DNA of 64,000 bases. Origin: Agrococcus pavilionensis RW1. GTDB taxonomy: Bacteria > Actinomycetota > Actinomycetes > Actinomycetales > Microbacteriaceae. This document shows positions 1 through 9,062 of this stretch, one piece after another. Position 1 is the first letter of the stretch. Each line of letters starts with the position of its first letter. Under the pieces are notes generated by a model that saw only the letters and a list, made by a program, of their open reading frames with translations, was not told where the DNA came from and made no database searches. The stretch lies in assembly GCF_000400485.1 (NCBI RefSeq), contig NZ_ASHR01000021.1, forward strand, positions 1 through 64,000. Reading direction: 5' to 3'. The translations under genes and the position numbers were made by a program.

Positions 1-2
1 AC

Positions 3-371
3 CGCCTCAACCGCGGCGGCGATCGGCAGGCGAACAACGCGCTCTACCGGATCGCGCTCGTACGCATGAGCTCGGAGCAACGCACCCGGGACTACGTCGC
101 GAATCGCACTGAGCAGGGCAAGACCATGCCGGAGATCATCCGCTGCCTCAAGCGCTACATCGCCGACGAGATCTTCATGCACATCGTCCAGCCTCAGCCC
201 GTGCCCACCATCGACGACCTAAGACCCCTCCGTCACGCCCGAGGCCTCACCCTCGCCACCGCCGCGCAAGCACTCCAGAGCTGGCCATCAGCCATCTCCC
301 GGATCGAACGAGGCGAACGCCGCGACGACGCCTTGGCCGAGCGCTACCGCCAATGGCTCACCGCCGCTTGA
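3..371 (+). CDS. IS110-family transposase, C-terminal part
   Basis: The reading frame is open from the window edge, so only the last ~122 codons are visible; an internal ATG at 66 is not the real start. The segment reads RLNRGGDRQANNALYRI followed by a KTMPEIIRCLKRYIADE stretch, typical of the C-terminal (transposase_20 side) region of IS110/IS116/IS902 DEDD transposases. The last ~50 residues (from about 230) look like an XRE-type helix-turn-helix (LTLATAAQALQSWPSAISRIERG), a tail I recall from some actinobacterial IS110 proteins. Whether the element is intact cannot be judged, because the N-terminus and left end lie outside the window. Confidence 0.85.
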   Translation, partial: RLNRGGDRQANNALYRIALVRMSSEQRTRDYVANRTEQGKTMPEIIRCLKRYIADEIFMHIVQPQPVPTIDDLRPLRHARGLTLATAAQALQSWPSAISRIERGERRDDALAERYRQWLTAA

Positions 372-412
372 CAGCAATAGGAGCATCACGCGTCCGGGCG
401 CCGAGACGACGA

Positions 413-443
413 CCGCGCCGCGTGCTCAGAGCACGCGGCGCGG
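413..443 (-). terminator. Terminator hairpin after metQ
   Basis: Perfect inverted repeat: 413-427 pairs with 429-443 (15 bp, GC-rich), in practice a ~13-bp stem with a ~5-nt loop. It lies 18 bases beyond the metQ stop and would end the minus-strand met operon. It could also stop read-through from the IS110 side. No clear U-tract is seen. Confidence 0.7.
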
Positions 444-461
444 TGGGAGGAAGGCGGTGGA

Positions 462-1286
462 TCAGCCCGCGATCGGCACGATCAGCCCGCCCCACGTCTC
501 GAGCATGTACTCCTGCGTCTCCTCCGAGGTCAGCAGCTCGTAGAGCTTCGCGATGCGCGGGTCGCTCTCGAGCTCGGGCGTCGTGGCGAGCACGTTGAAG
601 TACTCCGAGTCGTCGCCCTCGGTGAGGATCGCCTGGTCCTGCGTGAGGCCGGCCGGCAGCGCGAACGAGGCGGTGACGAAGACCGCGTCGTTGTCGGGGA
701 TCGCGAGCGGCAGCGTCGCGTTCTCGACCTCGGTGAAGCGAAAGTTCGACGGGTTCGCCGTGATGCCGTCGAGGTTCGTCGCGCCCTCGGCGATCTCGAT
801 GAGCCCCTCGGCCGCGAGGATCTCGAGCGCGCGCGCCTCGTTCGTCGGGTCGTTCGGGATGGCGATCGTCGCACCCTCGCCGAGCTCGTCGATCGACGTC
901 AGCGAGTCGGAGTAGAAGGCGGCGGCCGGCAGGTAGACCTCGCCCACCGAGACGAGCGAGCCGCCCGCCTGCGAGTTGTAGGTCTCCATGAACGTCGCGT
1001 TCTGGAAGAGGTTCGCCTCGGTCGAGCCGTCGGTGAGGGCGGGGTTGGGGGTGTTGTAGTCGGTGAACTCGACGTACTCGATGTCGAGACCCTCGGCATC
1101 CGCGAGGTTCTCGTCGACCCAGTTCAGGATGTCGCCGGCCGGCACGGGGAGCGCGCCGACGCGGACGGTGCCGAGCGAGCCGTCCTCGGGGGCGGCGGTG
1201 TCGGCGGCGCCGGAGGAGCAGGCGGTGAGCGCGGCGACGGTCGCGCCGGCGGCGAGGGCGGTGAGCAGGGAGCGGCGCTTGGCCAT
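462..1286 (-). CDS. metQ: MetQ/NlpA-family methionine-binding lipoprotein
   Basis: 274 aa. This is the extracellular substrate-binding lipoprotein of a methionine ABC importer. The N-terminus has a lipoprotein signal (MAKRRSLLTALAAGATVAALTACSS region, lipobox LTAC, acylated Cys ~23). The mature part carries NlpA hallmarks, such as NPALTDGSTEANLFQNATF, where MetQ proteins read as D-x2-x-NALL-x-G-x2-DANxFQH. It is the last gene of metN-metI-metQ, 9 bases after metI, and is followed by a hairpin terminator. The substrate could be another D/L-amino acid or methionine derivative, but the family and gene order make methionine the best guess. Confidence 0.9.
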   Translation of the reverse strand: MAKRRSLLTALAAGATVAALTACSSGAADTAAPEDGSLGTVRVGALPVPAGDILNWVDENLADAEGLDIEYVEFTDYNTPNPALTDGSTEANLFQNATFMETYNSQAGGSLVSVGEVYLPAAAFYSDSLTSIDELGEGATIAIPNDPTNEARALEILAAEGLIEIAEGATNLDGITANPSNFRFTEVENATLPLAIPDNDAVFVTASFALPAGLTQDQAILTEGDDSEYFNVLATTPELESDPRIAKLYELLTSEETQEYMLETWGGLIVPIAG

Positions 1287-1295
1287 GGATGGTTC

Positions 1296-2108
1296 CTAAC
1301 GAGTGGGGGAGTCGGTGTCGCCGCGAGTCGGTGCGGAGACGATGGATGCGTCGTCGAGGTCGAGCGCGGCGCGCTCGGTCCGTCGGGCGGTGCGGCCGGC
1401 GGCGGGGGTGGCGCCGCTGAGGCGTCGTGCGAGCCGAGTGAGCAGCCACTGCACGACCTGCACGATGACGAACAGGATGATGACGACGAAGACGATGTGG
1501 AGCGCGCTGTAGCGCTGCATGCCGTAGGTGAGGGCGACGTTGCCGAGGCCGCCGCCGCCGACCACGCCGACCATCGCCGAGAAGTTGATGATCGAGGTGA
1601 CGGTCGTGGCGGTGCCGAGCGCGATCGCCGGCCACGCCTGCGGCAGCAGCACGCGCCGCACGACGAGCCAGCGGGAGGCGCCGAGCGATTCGGCCGCCTC
1701 GAACAGGCCCGGGTCGACCTCGCGCACGGCGATCTCGACGACGCGCACGAAGAACGGGATCGCGACGAGCGTGAGCGGCACGATCGCGGGGCCGGTGCCG
1801 ATGAACGAGCCGAGCAGCCAGCGCGTCACCGGGATGAGCGCGATCATCAGCACGATGAACGGCACCGAGCGGCCGAGGTTGACGACGAAGCCCAGCACCG
1901 CGTTGATCGCGCGGCCGAGCCAGCGCTGGCCGAGCGGCGCCTCGAGGAAGCGGCCGGGCTCGGTGCCGACGAGCACGATGCCGAGCGGCAGCCCGACGAC
2001 GAACGTGATCGCCATCGCGATCGCCGTCATGTAGAGCGTCTCCCACGTGCCCTCGAGGAGCACGGCGAAGAGCTGCGGCCAGAACTCCGGCGCGGCGGGG
2101 TCGATCAC
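1296..2108 (-). CDS. metI: Methionine ABC transporter permease
   Basis: 270 aa from a GTG start at 2108, chosen because GTGA overlaps the metN stop and a GGGAGG ribosome site lies just upstream; a start at 2123 would add five residues. It is an integral membrane protein with about five or six hydrophobic segments and the EAA-type loop (EAAESLGASRWLVVRRVLLPQAWPA, about residues 130-155) that docks on the MetN ATPase. The product pairs with MetN and MetQ to import methionine. Translational coupling to metN is likely from the 4-base overlap. Confidence 0.92.
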   Translation of the reverse strand: MIDPAAPEFWPQLFAVLLEGTWETLYMTAIAMAITFVVGLPLGIVLVGTEPGRFLEAPLGQRWLGRAINAVLGFVVNLGRSVPFIVLMIALIPVTRWLLGSFIGTGPAIVPLTLVAIPFFVRVVEIAVREVDPGLFEAAESLGASRWLVVRRVLLPQAWPAIALGTATTVTSIINFSAMVGVVGGGGLGNVALTYGMQRYSALHIVFVVIILFVIVQVVQWLLTRLARRLSGATPAAGRTARRTERAALDLDDASIVSAPTRGDTDSPTR

Positions 2109-3091
2109 GGGTGCACCTCCCACGCGGTCACGCCCTGCGACGTGAGCCGGTCGATCACCTTGAGGGCGACGGATGCGTCCCCGGGCACGGCGAGGCGGGT
2201 GCGGCCGGCCTGGTGGCCGCGGATCGTCTCGAGGGCGGCACCGAGGATCGACACGTCGAGGCCGAAGTCGCGCGAGAGCTGCGCGATGACCGGCCGGTCG
2301 GCGCTCAGCCCCGTGTAGGTGACGTCGATGATGCGGTGGCCGGGCGTGTAGTGCGCCTCGCCGACCGGGAAGAGCTCGGCGGCGACGCGCGAGCCGGGCG
2401 TGCGGATGAGCTGCTCGAGCGCGCCCTGCTCGACGACCCGGCCCTGCTCCATGAGGGCCGCCGAGTCGCAGATGCGCTTGACGACGTCCATCTCGTGGGT
2501 GATGAGCAGCACGGTGAGGCCGAGCTCGCCCGAGAGGCGCTTGATGAGGTCGAGGATCTGCCGGGTCGTCTCGGGGTCGAGCGCGCTCGTGGCCTCGTCG
2601 CTCAGCAGCACGTCGGGCTGCGAGGCGAGCGCGCGGGCGATGCCGACGCGCTGGCGCTGGCCGCCGGAGAGCTGCGCGGGGCGGTCCTTCGCGCGGTGGG
2701 CGAGGCCGACGAGGTCAAGCATCTCGAGCGCGCGGCCGCGGCGCTCGTCGCCCTTGACGCCGACCGCCTCGAGCGCGAACTCGACGTTCTGCGCGACGGT
2801 GCGGTTGCCGACGAGGTTGAAGTGCTGGAAGACCATGCCGATCTTGTGGCGGGCCTGTCGCAGCGCGGCGCCCTCGAGCCCGGTGATGACGGTGCCGTCG
2901 ACGGTCACGGTGCCGGAATCCGGACGCTCGAGCGCGTTGACGGTGCGCAGCAGCGTCGACTTGCCGGCGCCCGACTGCCCGACGACGCCGAAGATCTCGC
3001 CGCGCTGCACCTCGATGGAGACGTCGTCGAGCGCGACGACGGCATCGAGGCCGTCGCCGAAGCGCCGGCTGACGTGGTCGATCGTAATCAT
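2105..3091 (-). CDS. metN: Methionine ABC transporter ATP-binding protein
   Basis: 328 aa. The nucleotide-binding subunit has Walker A GQSGAGKST (~38-46), a Q-loop, the signature LSGGQRQR (~141-148), Walker B VLLSDEATSALD (~160-171) and the switch His in LLITHEMD. The last ~80 residues form the NIL (C2) regulatory domain of MetN proteins, which binds methionine and causes trans-inhibition. It is the first gene of metNIQ. I searched the leader for a SAM riboswitch and saw none; a small hairpin at 3166-3186 is the only structure. Confidence 0.95.
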   Translation of the reverse strand: MITIDHVSRRFGDGLDAVVALDDVSIEVQRGEIFGVVGQSGAGKSTLLRTVNALERPDSGTVTVDGTVITGLEGAALRQARHKIGMVFQHFNLVGNRTVAQNVEFALEAVGVKGDERRGRALEMLDLVGLAHRAKDRPAQLSGGQRQRVGIARALASQPDVLLSDEATSALDPETTRQILDLIKRLSGELGLTVLLITHEMDVVKRICDSAALMEQGRVVEQGALEQLIRTPGSRVAAELFPVGEAHYTPGHRIIDVTYTGLSADRPVIAQLSRDFGLDVSILGAALETIRGHQAGRTRLAVPGDASVALKVIDRLTSQGVTAWEVHP

Positions 3092-3165
3092 GGGGGAGGC
3101 TCCCGGTGCGGATGCGAAGGGTCGCCTTCCATGGTCTCACGCTGTCTGATAGCGCGGCGGGATGT

Positions 3166-3186
3166 GACGGAGTGTGACGCTCCGTC
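3166..3186 (-). promoter_or_regulatory. Inverted repeat upstream of metN
   Basis: GACGGAG-N7-CTCCGTC, 75-95 bases upstream of the metN start. It could be an operator or a leader hairpin. No known met-regulator consensus is recognised, so the role is open. Confidence 0.3.
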
Positions 3187-3348
3187 GCGCGCGCCAAGCC
3201 ACCGTGGCCACTGATCGGATCGGTGCGACACGCGGGAGATCGGTGAATGTCATCGCCATCCAATAGCTTGGTGAAGATAAGTCGAGTGCGCGGTCAAGCG
3301 CGTATTCGGTGTCGCGTTGCTGAGTCCCCAGCTCATCGAGGAGATACA

Positions 3349-3888
3349 TTGTCGTACCCGCTGGCGCAGTCCTTCCCTGCGCAACGAGCCGTTCCCTCGT
3401 GGCTGCATACCGTCCGGCAGGCTTTCGCCGACGTCGAGGATCGGCTCGACTCTCGCCGGGTGAGCTTCTCGACCAGAAGGGCGGAGGAAGCCCTGGAGTT
3501 GGTCCGGCCGGCGCTTATCGATGCAGGATTCCAGGTCAGCCCTGGCAAGCGCGCGAGCGTCTCGATGCATCGCGGTCATGACCGTGAGGGGAACGTCATC
3601 CCCGGGCACGAGGTCGATGCGTTTCATCCCACCCACAAGGTCGTGCTCGAGATCGATGCCGGGCGTGCCGCACAGAGCAATACGGGCTATCGCGCAATCT
3701 TGAACGGCGCTCTGCTTGAGGATGCAGACCACCTGGTGCTTGCAGTGCCGATCAGCTATCGCTACCAGAACAACGGTCGAGAAGCGGCGATCAATGCCTA
3801 CGACTCGCACGTGGAGCTGGCACGAGAGATCTACAGATCGCACCGCTTGGCGCTTCCTTTCCGCACGCTTACGGTGTTCGGCTGGTGA
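3349..3888 (+). CDS. Putative PD-(D/E)XK-like nuclease, first gene of defence cassette
   Basis: 179 aa from a TTG at 3349, preferred because GAGGAG sits 6 bases upstream; a longer frame from 3247 has no ribosome site and an unconvincing N-terminus. The central part, with HEVDAFHPTHKVVLEIDAGRA at about residues 85-105, has an acidic residue, a strand and then E-x-D, like the active site of PD-(D/E)XK/BglII-type nucleases. It is followed by a conserved-looking NGALLEDADHLVLAVP stretch. The fold assignment is inference. It lies 34 bases before the MORC ATPase gene and points the same way, so it probably belongs to the same operon. Base composition is lower in GC than the flanking genes. Confidence 0.55.
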   Translation: MSYPLAQSFPAQRAVPSWLHTVRQAFADVEDRLDSRRVSFSTRRAEEALELVRPALIDAGFQVSPGKRASVSMHRGHDREGNVIPGHEVDAFHPTHKVVLEIDAGRAAQSNTGYRAILNGALLEDADHLVLAVPISYRYQNNGREAAINAYDSHVELAREIYRSHRLALPFRTLTVFGW

Positions 3889-3922
3889 CCGAGGTGGTTC
3901 GAGAACGAGTGGGTTGGTAGAC

Positions 3923-5383
3923 ATGAGAGACGAAGAACTGGTCCCCGGCGTGGAGCTGCTGACATCCATGCGGTCGGTCGGTTACGACTTCGGCGCCGCG
4001 GTCGCTGACCTCATCGACAATTCGATCACCGCGGGCGCAACGGAGGTTGCGGTTGTCGGCGATCCGATCGAGGCCAGCTACGTCACGGTTCTCGACAACG
4101 GTGCAGGCATGGATGAGCAATCGATCCGGCAGGCGCTGCGGCTAGCGGGCTCCGTAGGAGATGGCACTCGCGCCGAAGACGACTTGGGACGCTTCGGGCT
4201 CGGCCTCAAGACAGCTTCTCTCTCGCAGGGACGCCAGCTGACAGTGGCCTCCCTACACGACGGCGCTCTGAAGGCGTTGCAGTGGGACATCGATCACGTG
4301 CGCGAAACGGGCCGCTGGACAGTCCGGGTTCTGGGTGAGGCGGATATCGCGGAGCTCCCATCGATCGACGCACTGGAGTCGATGGATCAAGGCACCTTGG
4401 TCGTGTGGCGACAGCTCGATGTCATGCTCGCCGGAGAGGTCGATCTCTCTAAGGCGATGGTGGCGCATCTGACGGCACTGCGTCATCACCTCGCGCTGAC
4501 GTTCCACCGCTTCCTCGAAGGGGAAGGCGGGCGTCCGCTGGCAATCACCGTGAATGGTGTGGCGGTGCAGCCAGTGGACCCTTTTCTCACACGCAATCGC
4601 GCCACGCAGTCCTCTCCCACTGAGCTCATCAGGATCGAGGGCCTGCCGGTCGAGATCAAGGCGTTCACGCTTCCTCATGTATCCAAGCTGACTGCGACGG
4701 AGCGTCGTCGACCTGACTTGGGCGCTGGCATGCGAGAAGCGCAGGGCTTCTACATCTATCGCAATAAGCGGTTGATCTCTCATGGCACGTGGGCGGGCCT
4801 GGCGCGGCGTGCCGAGCTCTCCAAGCAGTCCCGCGTGCGGGTGGATTTCCCCAACGCGCTCGACCACCTCTGGCGTCTGGACATCAAGAAGTCCAGGGCG
4901 GAAGCTCCGGCCGTGCTGAAGCGAAGGCTCGCCGACGTGATGACGTCGATCACCGGCTCCAGTGAGCGCGTGCACACCTTCCGCGCTCGGAAGGATCCCC
5001 AGCTCGACCCGATGCAACGGTTGTGGTCTCGCCAGAACGGACGCGACGGCTACTGGTACGAGGTGAATCTCTCGCATCCCTCTGTGCGCGCGCTGGCGGA
5101 AGACCTCGATGAGGCCCAGCGTGGGTTGCTGAACGATCTTCTCGAGGACCTGGCGGGAGGCTTCCCGGTGGAAGACCTCTACGCCTCTGTAGCGAAGAGT
5201 GAGCATCCCAAGCCGATCCACCTCGATCCGGATGCCGTCGACGAGCGCCTGACGGCGCTGCGGGCTGCGGCCGTCCTTCCGGACGAGCCGAAAGCAGCAG
5301 TCATGGCGCTCAAGAACATCGAGCCGTTCGACTCAGTCGAGGATCTCGAAGACCGAATCGCGAAAATCTGGAGTGGAAGCTGA
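3923..5383 (+). CDS. MORC/MutL-like GHKL ATPase of Mza-type defence system
   Basis: 486 aa from ATG 3923; upstream in-frame codons give no family-like sequence. The N-terminal GHKL (Hsp90/MutL-type) ATP-binding fold is clear: N-box ADLIDNS (~28-34) with Glu replaced by Asp at the usual position, DNGAGM (58-63), and GRFGLGLKTAS (89-99). The rest resembles the S5-like transducer and C-terminal region of prokaryotic MORC proteins, which are known from restriction-modification-linked operons with Z1 helicases. It is expected to act as an ATP-gated clamp on DNA. The Z1 gene begins one base after its stop, so the two are probably co-translated. Confidence 0.85.
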   Translation: MRDEELVPGVELLTSMRSVGYDFGAAVADLIDNSITAGATEVAVVGDPIEASYVTVLDNGAGMDEQSIRQALRLAGSVGDGTRAEDDLGRFGLGLKTASLSQGRQLTVASLHDGALKALQWDIDHVRETGRWTVRVLGEADIAELPSIDALESMDQGTLVVWRQLDVMLAGEVDLSKAMVAHLTALRHHLALTFHRFLEGEGGRPLAITVNGVAVQPVDPFLTRNRATQSSPTELIRIEGLPVEIKAFTLPHVSKLTATERRRPDLGAGMREAQGFYIYRNKRLISHGTWAGLARRAELSKQSRVRVDFPNALDHLWRLDIKKSRAEAPAVLKRRLADVMTSITGSSERVHTFRARKDPQLDPMQRLWSRQNGRDGYWYEVNLSHPSVRALAEDLDEAQRGLLNDLLEDLAGGFPVEDLYASVAKSEHPKPIHLDPDAVDERLTALRAAAVLPDEPKAAVMALKNIEPFDSVEDLEDRIAKIWSGS

Positions 5384-5384
5384 C

Positions 5385-8111
5385 ATGGACATCACGACTC
5401 AACGCAAGCATCTGCTGCATACGCTCAATCGACTGATCACGGATGACAGCTCGATTGAGCTGGACGACCTGCGCTCGAGAGCACACCAGGTCGCTCCGAT
5501 CCTCACCCCTGGTCTGGTCGCCGCCGACATCGAATCGGTGATTGACGACATCATCGAGCTTCGGAAGGTCGAGCTTCGCCTCGGCATCGGTGTCGTCGAT
5601 CAGGCGGAGTTCACTGAATGGATCGATGAGCGAAAGCCGACCGTCGAGCTGACTCGATGGAACGCCTACCGCGAGTTGCTCTTCGAGCGGAACTGGGCGC
5701 CTAACGTCATCGCAAACCTCGACTCGCAGACCGACCGGCTTGTCGAGCTCATGGGCGACCCAACAGTTGACGGCGAGTGGGCTCGCCGGGGTCTGGCGAT
5801 CGGTGAGGTGCAGTCCGGCAAGACCGCGACCTACGTCGGTGTGCTGAACAAGGCCATCGACTATGGCTACAACCTGATCGTCATCATCGGTGGGCACACC
5901 GAGGACCTGCGGCGCCAGACTCAACAGCGCGTGGACTCCGACCTCCTGGGTTTTGACTCCGCCTTCACCGAGGACCACATCGATGCAACGCAGGCTAAGC
6001 GTCTCGTCGGTGTGGGTCTGATCGACGGCACGACGCACACCAACGTGCTGACGACCACGAACAGCGACTTCAACTCCGCGGCGAAGCGTACGAGTCGCGT
6101 CGCGATCGGCGGCGCCGTGCCTACCGTCTTCGTTGTGAAGAAGAACGCGGCGGTGCTCCGCAACCTCGCCAACTATCTGAAGCAGCAGCACGCTTCCGGG
6201 CGGCTCTCGGTCCCCCTCGTCGTCATTGACGACGAGGCGGACTGGGCGTCGATCAACACACGGGGAGAGGACGATGTTGCGGCCGTCAATGCGGCGATTC
6301 GGGAGCTGTTGAACTCATCCGCACGAAGCTCCTACATGGCGATCACCGCGACGCCGTTCGCGAATGTCCTGATCGACGATGCCAACCAGGAGGATCTGTT
6401 CCCTAGGCACTACATCCAGGCGCTGGAGAGCCCGTCGAATTACTCCGGCATCAGCAGATACTTCGGCGACGGAGAGAGCCCCGGAGAACATGCACATGCC
6501 CTGATCGACGATGTCGCCGATTGCGTTGCGATGCTCCCATACAGCCACAAGCGCACACACCTGGTGACCGAGCTGCCAGAGTCGCTCCATGATGCGATAG
6601 CGACGTTCCTCGTCGGGGTGGGGGTCCGGCGCCTCCGCGGCGATGGCGCCAGTGCCGCCGCCATGATGGTCAACGTCTCGCGGTTCAACGACATCCAGAC
6701 GCGGATCCACGGACTGACGCAGGCGGCGGTGCTCGACCTTCTCGACGCGGCGGCCGCAGAGTTCGCCATGCCTTCCGGCGGGGGCATGTCGCCAACCACC
6801 CACAGGCTGCTGAGGATGTACGAGCGCGAGTACTCGCATGTGGAGTTCACATGGCAGCAGGTCCGCGCTGAGCTGATCGACGTTCTGCGGGATGTCCGTA
6901 TCGAGCTCGTCAACGGCCGCACCACGAACGAGCGCGCCCGGCGTCGGTCGGAGATGTCGCCGTCGGCCCGAGAAGCCGAGGACCGGCTGCCAACGATCTT
7001 TGTGGGCGGGAACGTACTGGCGCGCGGACTGACGTTGAACGGCCTGCAAGTGAGCTACTTTGTCCGGCGCGCGGGGGCCGCCGACACCCTGCTGCAGATG
7101 GGCCGCTGGTTCGGCTATCGCCCTGGCTACGAAGACCTTGTCCGCATCTGGATCGACTCAGACGTCGTCGATCTATTCCGCTACGTCGCAGAGATCTCCG
7201 ACGACCTTCGGCGTTCCATGCGTGAGATGAATGCGATGAAACTCACGCCCGAGCACTTCGGAATCAAGATCCGCCGGCACCCTGAGACGTTCATGGTGAC
7301 AGCCGCGTCGAAGCAGCGCGCTGGCGAGTTCTACGACGGCAAGGTCCTCGTCCACGGCCACAAGTTCGAATCTGTCGCGCTCCCGCCCGAGGCGGATGCT
7401 CGCGCCAGGAACCGCGCGGCCCTGCGGGCACTTGTCACCGAAGCCGAGGCAACGACGCAGTACGAGACGTCCGCCTCAGAGCAAGGCGGGCACATGATCT
7501 GGAGGGGGGTGCCGCGCGGTGCAGTCGAGCGTTTCTTCCTTGCCTTCCGTGGGCATGAGAGCGACCCCTATTTCGGCCTAGGGAACCCGACGGCCACCGT
7601 GCCTCAGATCGCCCAGTACCTCGGCGAAGCCGTCAACGGGGAGGCTTGGGACGTCGTCTTGGTCAATGGCTCCGGCAGTCCGCATGCGATCACGACGCAC
7701 ATCAAGCAGGCGGTGTCTGCCCGCAACCAGCTCGACCTGTTGGATGGGCGGCTCTACTTCGCCAACCGACGTGTTGCGACCGGGAGCGACATCCGAAATG
7801 TGGTCCCCAGGTCGGCGCTGCGTGAGCTTCAGGAGAGCCTCAGGGACGACGAGAAGCTCACCGAGACAACGATCGTCAGGCGCGGACTTGAGCGCCCCGC
7901 AATTCTCCTCTATTCCGTGTCGTCGAAGGAGTTCCCCGAGTCGCAGGAGACCCCGATCGCGGCCGTCGTTCTTGCCTTCCCTGGTCTTTCGCCGCAAGAA
8001 GAGGCGAGAGCGCTCCGGGAGAAGGCCGGTGCGAGGTTCGTCGTCAACAAGGTGTTCGCGCGCGCGCATCTCGGCGTCACCGATGAGGAAGAGCTGGAGG
8101 AGGGAGAGTGA
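5385..8111 (+). CDS. Z1-domain superfamily II helicase-like ATPase
   Basis: 908 aa from ATG 5385 (GGAAG 5 bases upstream); a GTG at 5373 overlaps the MORC gene and is less likely. Helicase motifs are visible: Walker A GEVQSGKT (140-147), Walker B VVIDDEAD (~279-286), motif III ITATPFAN (320-327). A motif V/VI block (~540-585) contains ARGLTLNGLQVSYFVRR and QMGRWFGYR. This is the Z1 (PF10593) ATPase, found in the CglI/NgoAVII restriction enzymes and in MORC-Z1-AIPR operons, where it is thought to translocate on or remodel DNA. It overlaps the next gene by four bases (GTGA). Confidence 0.92.
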   Translation: MDITTQRKHLLHTLNRLITDDSSIELDDLRSRAHQVAPILTPGLVAADIESVIDDIIELRKVELRLGIGVVDQAEFTEWIDERKPTVELTRWNAYRELLFERNWAPNVIANLDSQTDRLVELMGDPTVDGEWARRGLAIGEVQSGKTATYVGVLNKAIDYGYNLIVIIGGHTEDLRRQTQQRVDSDLLGFDSAFTEDHIDATQAKRLVGVGLIDGTTHTNVLTTTNSDFNSAAKRTSRVAIGGAVPTVFVVKKNAAVLRNLANYLKQQHASGRLSVPLVVIDDEADWASINTRGEDDVAAVNAAIRELLNSSARSSYMAITATPFANVLIDDANQEDLFPRHYIQALESPSNYSGISRYFGDGESPGEHAHALIDDVADCVAMLPYSHKRTHLVTELPESLHDAIATFLVGVGVRRLRGDGASAAAMMVNVSRFNDIQTRIHGLTQAAVLDLLDAAAAEFAMPSGGGMSPTTHRLLRMYEREYSHVEFTWQQVRAELIDVLRDVRIELVNGRTTNERARRRSEMSPSAREAEDRLPTIFVGGNVLARGLTLNGLQVSYFVRRAGAADTLLQMGRWFGYRPGYEDLVRIWIDSDVVDLFRYVAEISDDLRRSMREMNAMKLTPEHFGIKIRRHPETFMVTAASKQRAGEFYDGKVLVHGHKFESVALPPEADARARNRAALRALVTEAEATTQYETSASEQGGHMIWRGVPRGAVERFFLAFRGHESDPYFGLGNPTATVPQIAQYLGEAVNGEAWDVVLVNGSGSPHAITTHIKQAVSARNQLDLLDGRLYFANRRVATGSDIRNVVPRSALRELQESLRDDEKLTETTIVRRGLERPAILLYSVSSKEFPESQETPIAAVVLAFPGLSPQEEARALREKAGARFVVNKVFARAHLGVTDEEELEEGE

Positions 8112-9058
8112 GCCTCCGGCCGAAGCTTGAGGCCGTGCTGGCACGGGGGCCGCATCAGCTTCTCCCTCTGCCGCATCCAAGCCTCCGCGCCTACGTCCAG
8201 AATGTCGAAAGGCGACCGGCAGTCGTCATCGAGCTGGATCAGCCACTGACGTCCGTGGTCGACGGCTTCCGCGGCCTCGACGTCCTGCATCAGCAGTCTT
8301 CCGACGGAAAGACTGCATACTTGCGACTGACGTCGACACATCGAGGCATCACCCCTGGGTTCGCAACCGTCCTTGATTACGTCCTCGCGGAAGCCGCGAA
8401 GGCCGACGCGGGCGCCCCGGCGGTTCGCGCGTTGCTCGACGGTCTCGAGGAGCTGAGGCAGATGTTCGCCCGCAAGCGGGGCCGCCTCGGTGAATCGGAG
8501 ATTCGCGGCCTGTTCGCAGAGTTGAGACTGTTGCAGCTTCGGTTGCGGGGTGGCGCAGATAGCCGTACGGAGATGCTTGCGTGGGTGGGCCCGTTCGGCG
8601 GCGCCAAGGACTTCGTGTACGCAAGCGGATTCGCATTCGAGGTGAAGTCGGCTCACCGCCCGCCCAAGGCCGTCCGGATCTCGAATCTCGATCAGCTCGA
8701 GCCGTCCGACCTCGAACTTTACCTCGCGGTCTTGCCCCTGGAGCGGGACATTTCGGGTTCGCCGGAGGCCGTCTGCATCACGTCTGCAGTGGCAGACACT
8801 GCGGAGCTTGTCAGTAGCGACCCGTTGGCGCTCGAGATGTTCGAGGATGCGCTCGCCGCGATCGGATTCGACTCCACCGACGAGTACTACCGAAACTGGA
8901 GCTTCGTCGAGACCGGTTGGCTCGCGTATCGAGTCTCTGACGAGTTCCCACGTATCCGGGCCGGGTCGCTGGACGCCGGCGTGTTGGACGTCACGTATAG
9001 CGTCGCGCTTGACGCACTTTCTGGTTTTGTTGCGGACGACAGCGTCCTGAGGTATTGA
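8108..9058 (+). CDS. DUF4420-type PD-(D/E)XK nuclease of defence cassette
   Basis: 316 aa with a GTG start overlapping the Z1 stop and a strong GGAGGAGGGAG site. Residues ~128-182 hold the nuclease core: GESEIRGLFAEL (helix with a conserved Glu), then KDFVYASGFAFEVKSA, where Asp168 and Glu178-Val-Lys180 fit the D...ExK catalytic set. This matches the putative PD-(D/E)XK family DUF4420 (PF14390), which sits between Z1 and AIPR genes in this class of operon. It is the likely DNA-cutting subunit. The next gene follows after 4 bases. Confidence 0.85.
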   Translation: MSLRPKLEAVLARGPHQLLPLPHPSLRAYVQNVERRPAVVIELDQPLTSVVDGFRGLDVLHQQSSDGKTAYLRLTSTHRGITPGFATVLDYVLAEAAKADAGAPAVRALLDGLEELRQMFARKRGRLGESEIRGLFAELRLLQLRLRGGADSRTEMLAWVGPFGGAKDFVYASGFAFEVKSAHRPPKAVRISNLDQLEPSDLELYLAVLPLERDISGSPEAVCITSAVADTAELVSSDPLALEMFEDALAAIGFDSTDEYYRNWSFVETGWLAYRVSDEFPRIRAGSLDAGVLDVTYSVALDALSGFVADDSVLRY

Positions 9059-9062
9059 GGTC

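Noticed and set aside
358-2046. Long open frames opposite to the met genes (for example 358-2046 minus in another frame, 1497-2318 plus, 2111-3214 plus)
   Set aside because: They are Arg/His/Ala-rich shadows created by high GC in the third positions of metQ, metI and metN, and show no family motifs.
3092-3348. SAM riboswitch ahead of metNIQ
   Set aside because: I looked for the AGAG, GAGGGA and GCAACC blocks on the minus strand and found none; only a 7-bp hairpin is present.
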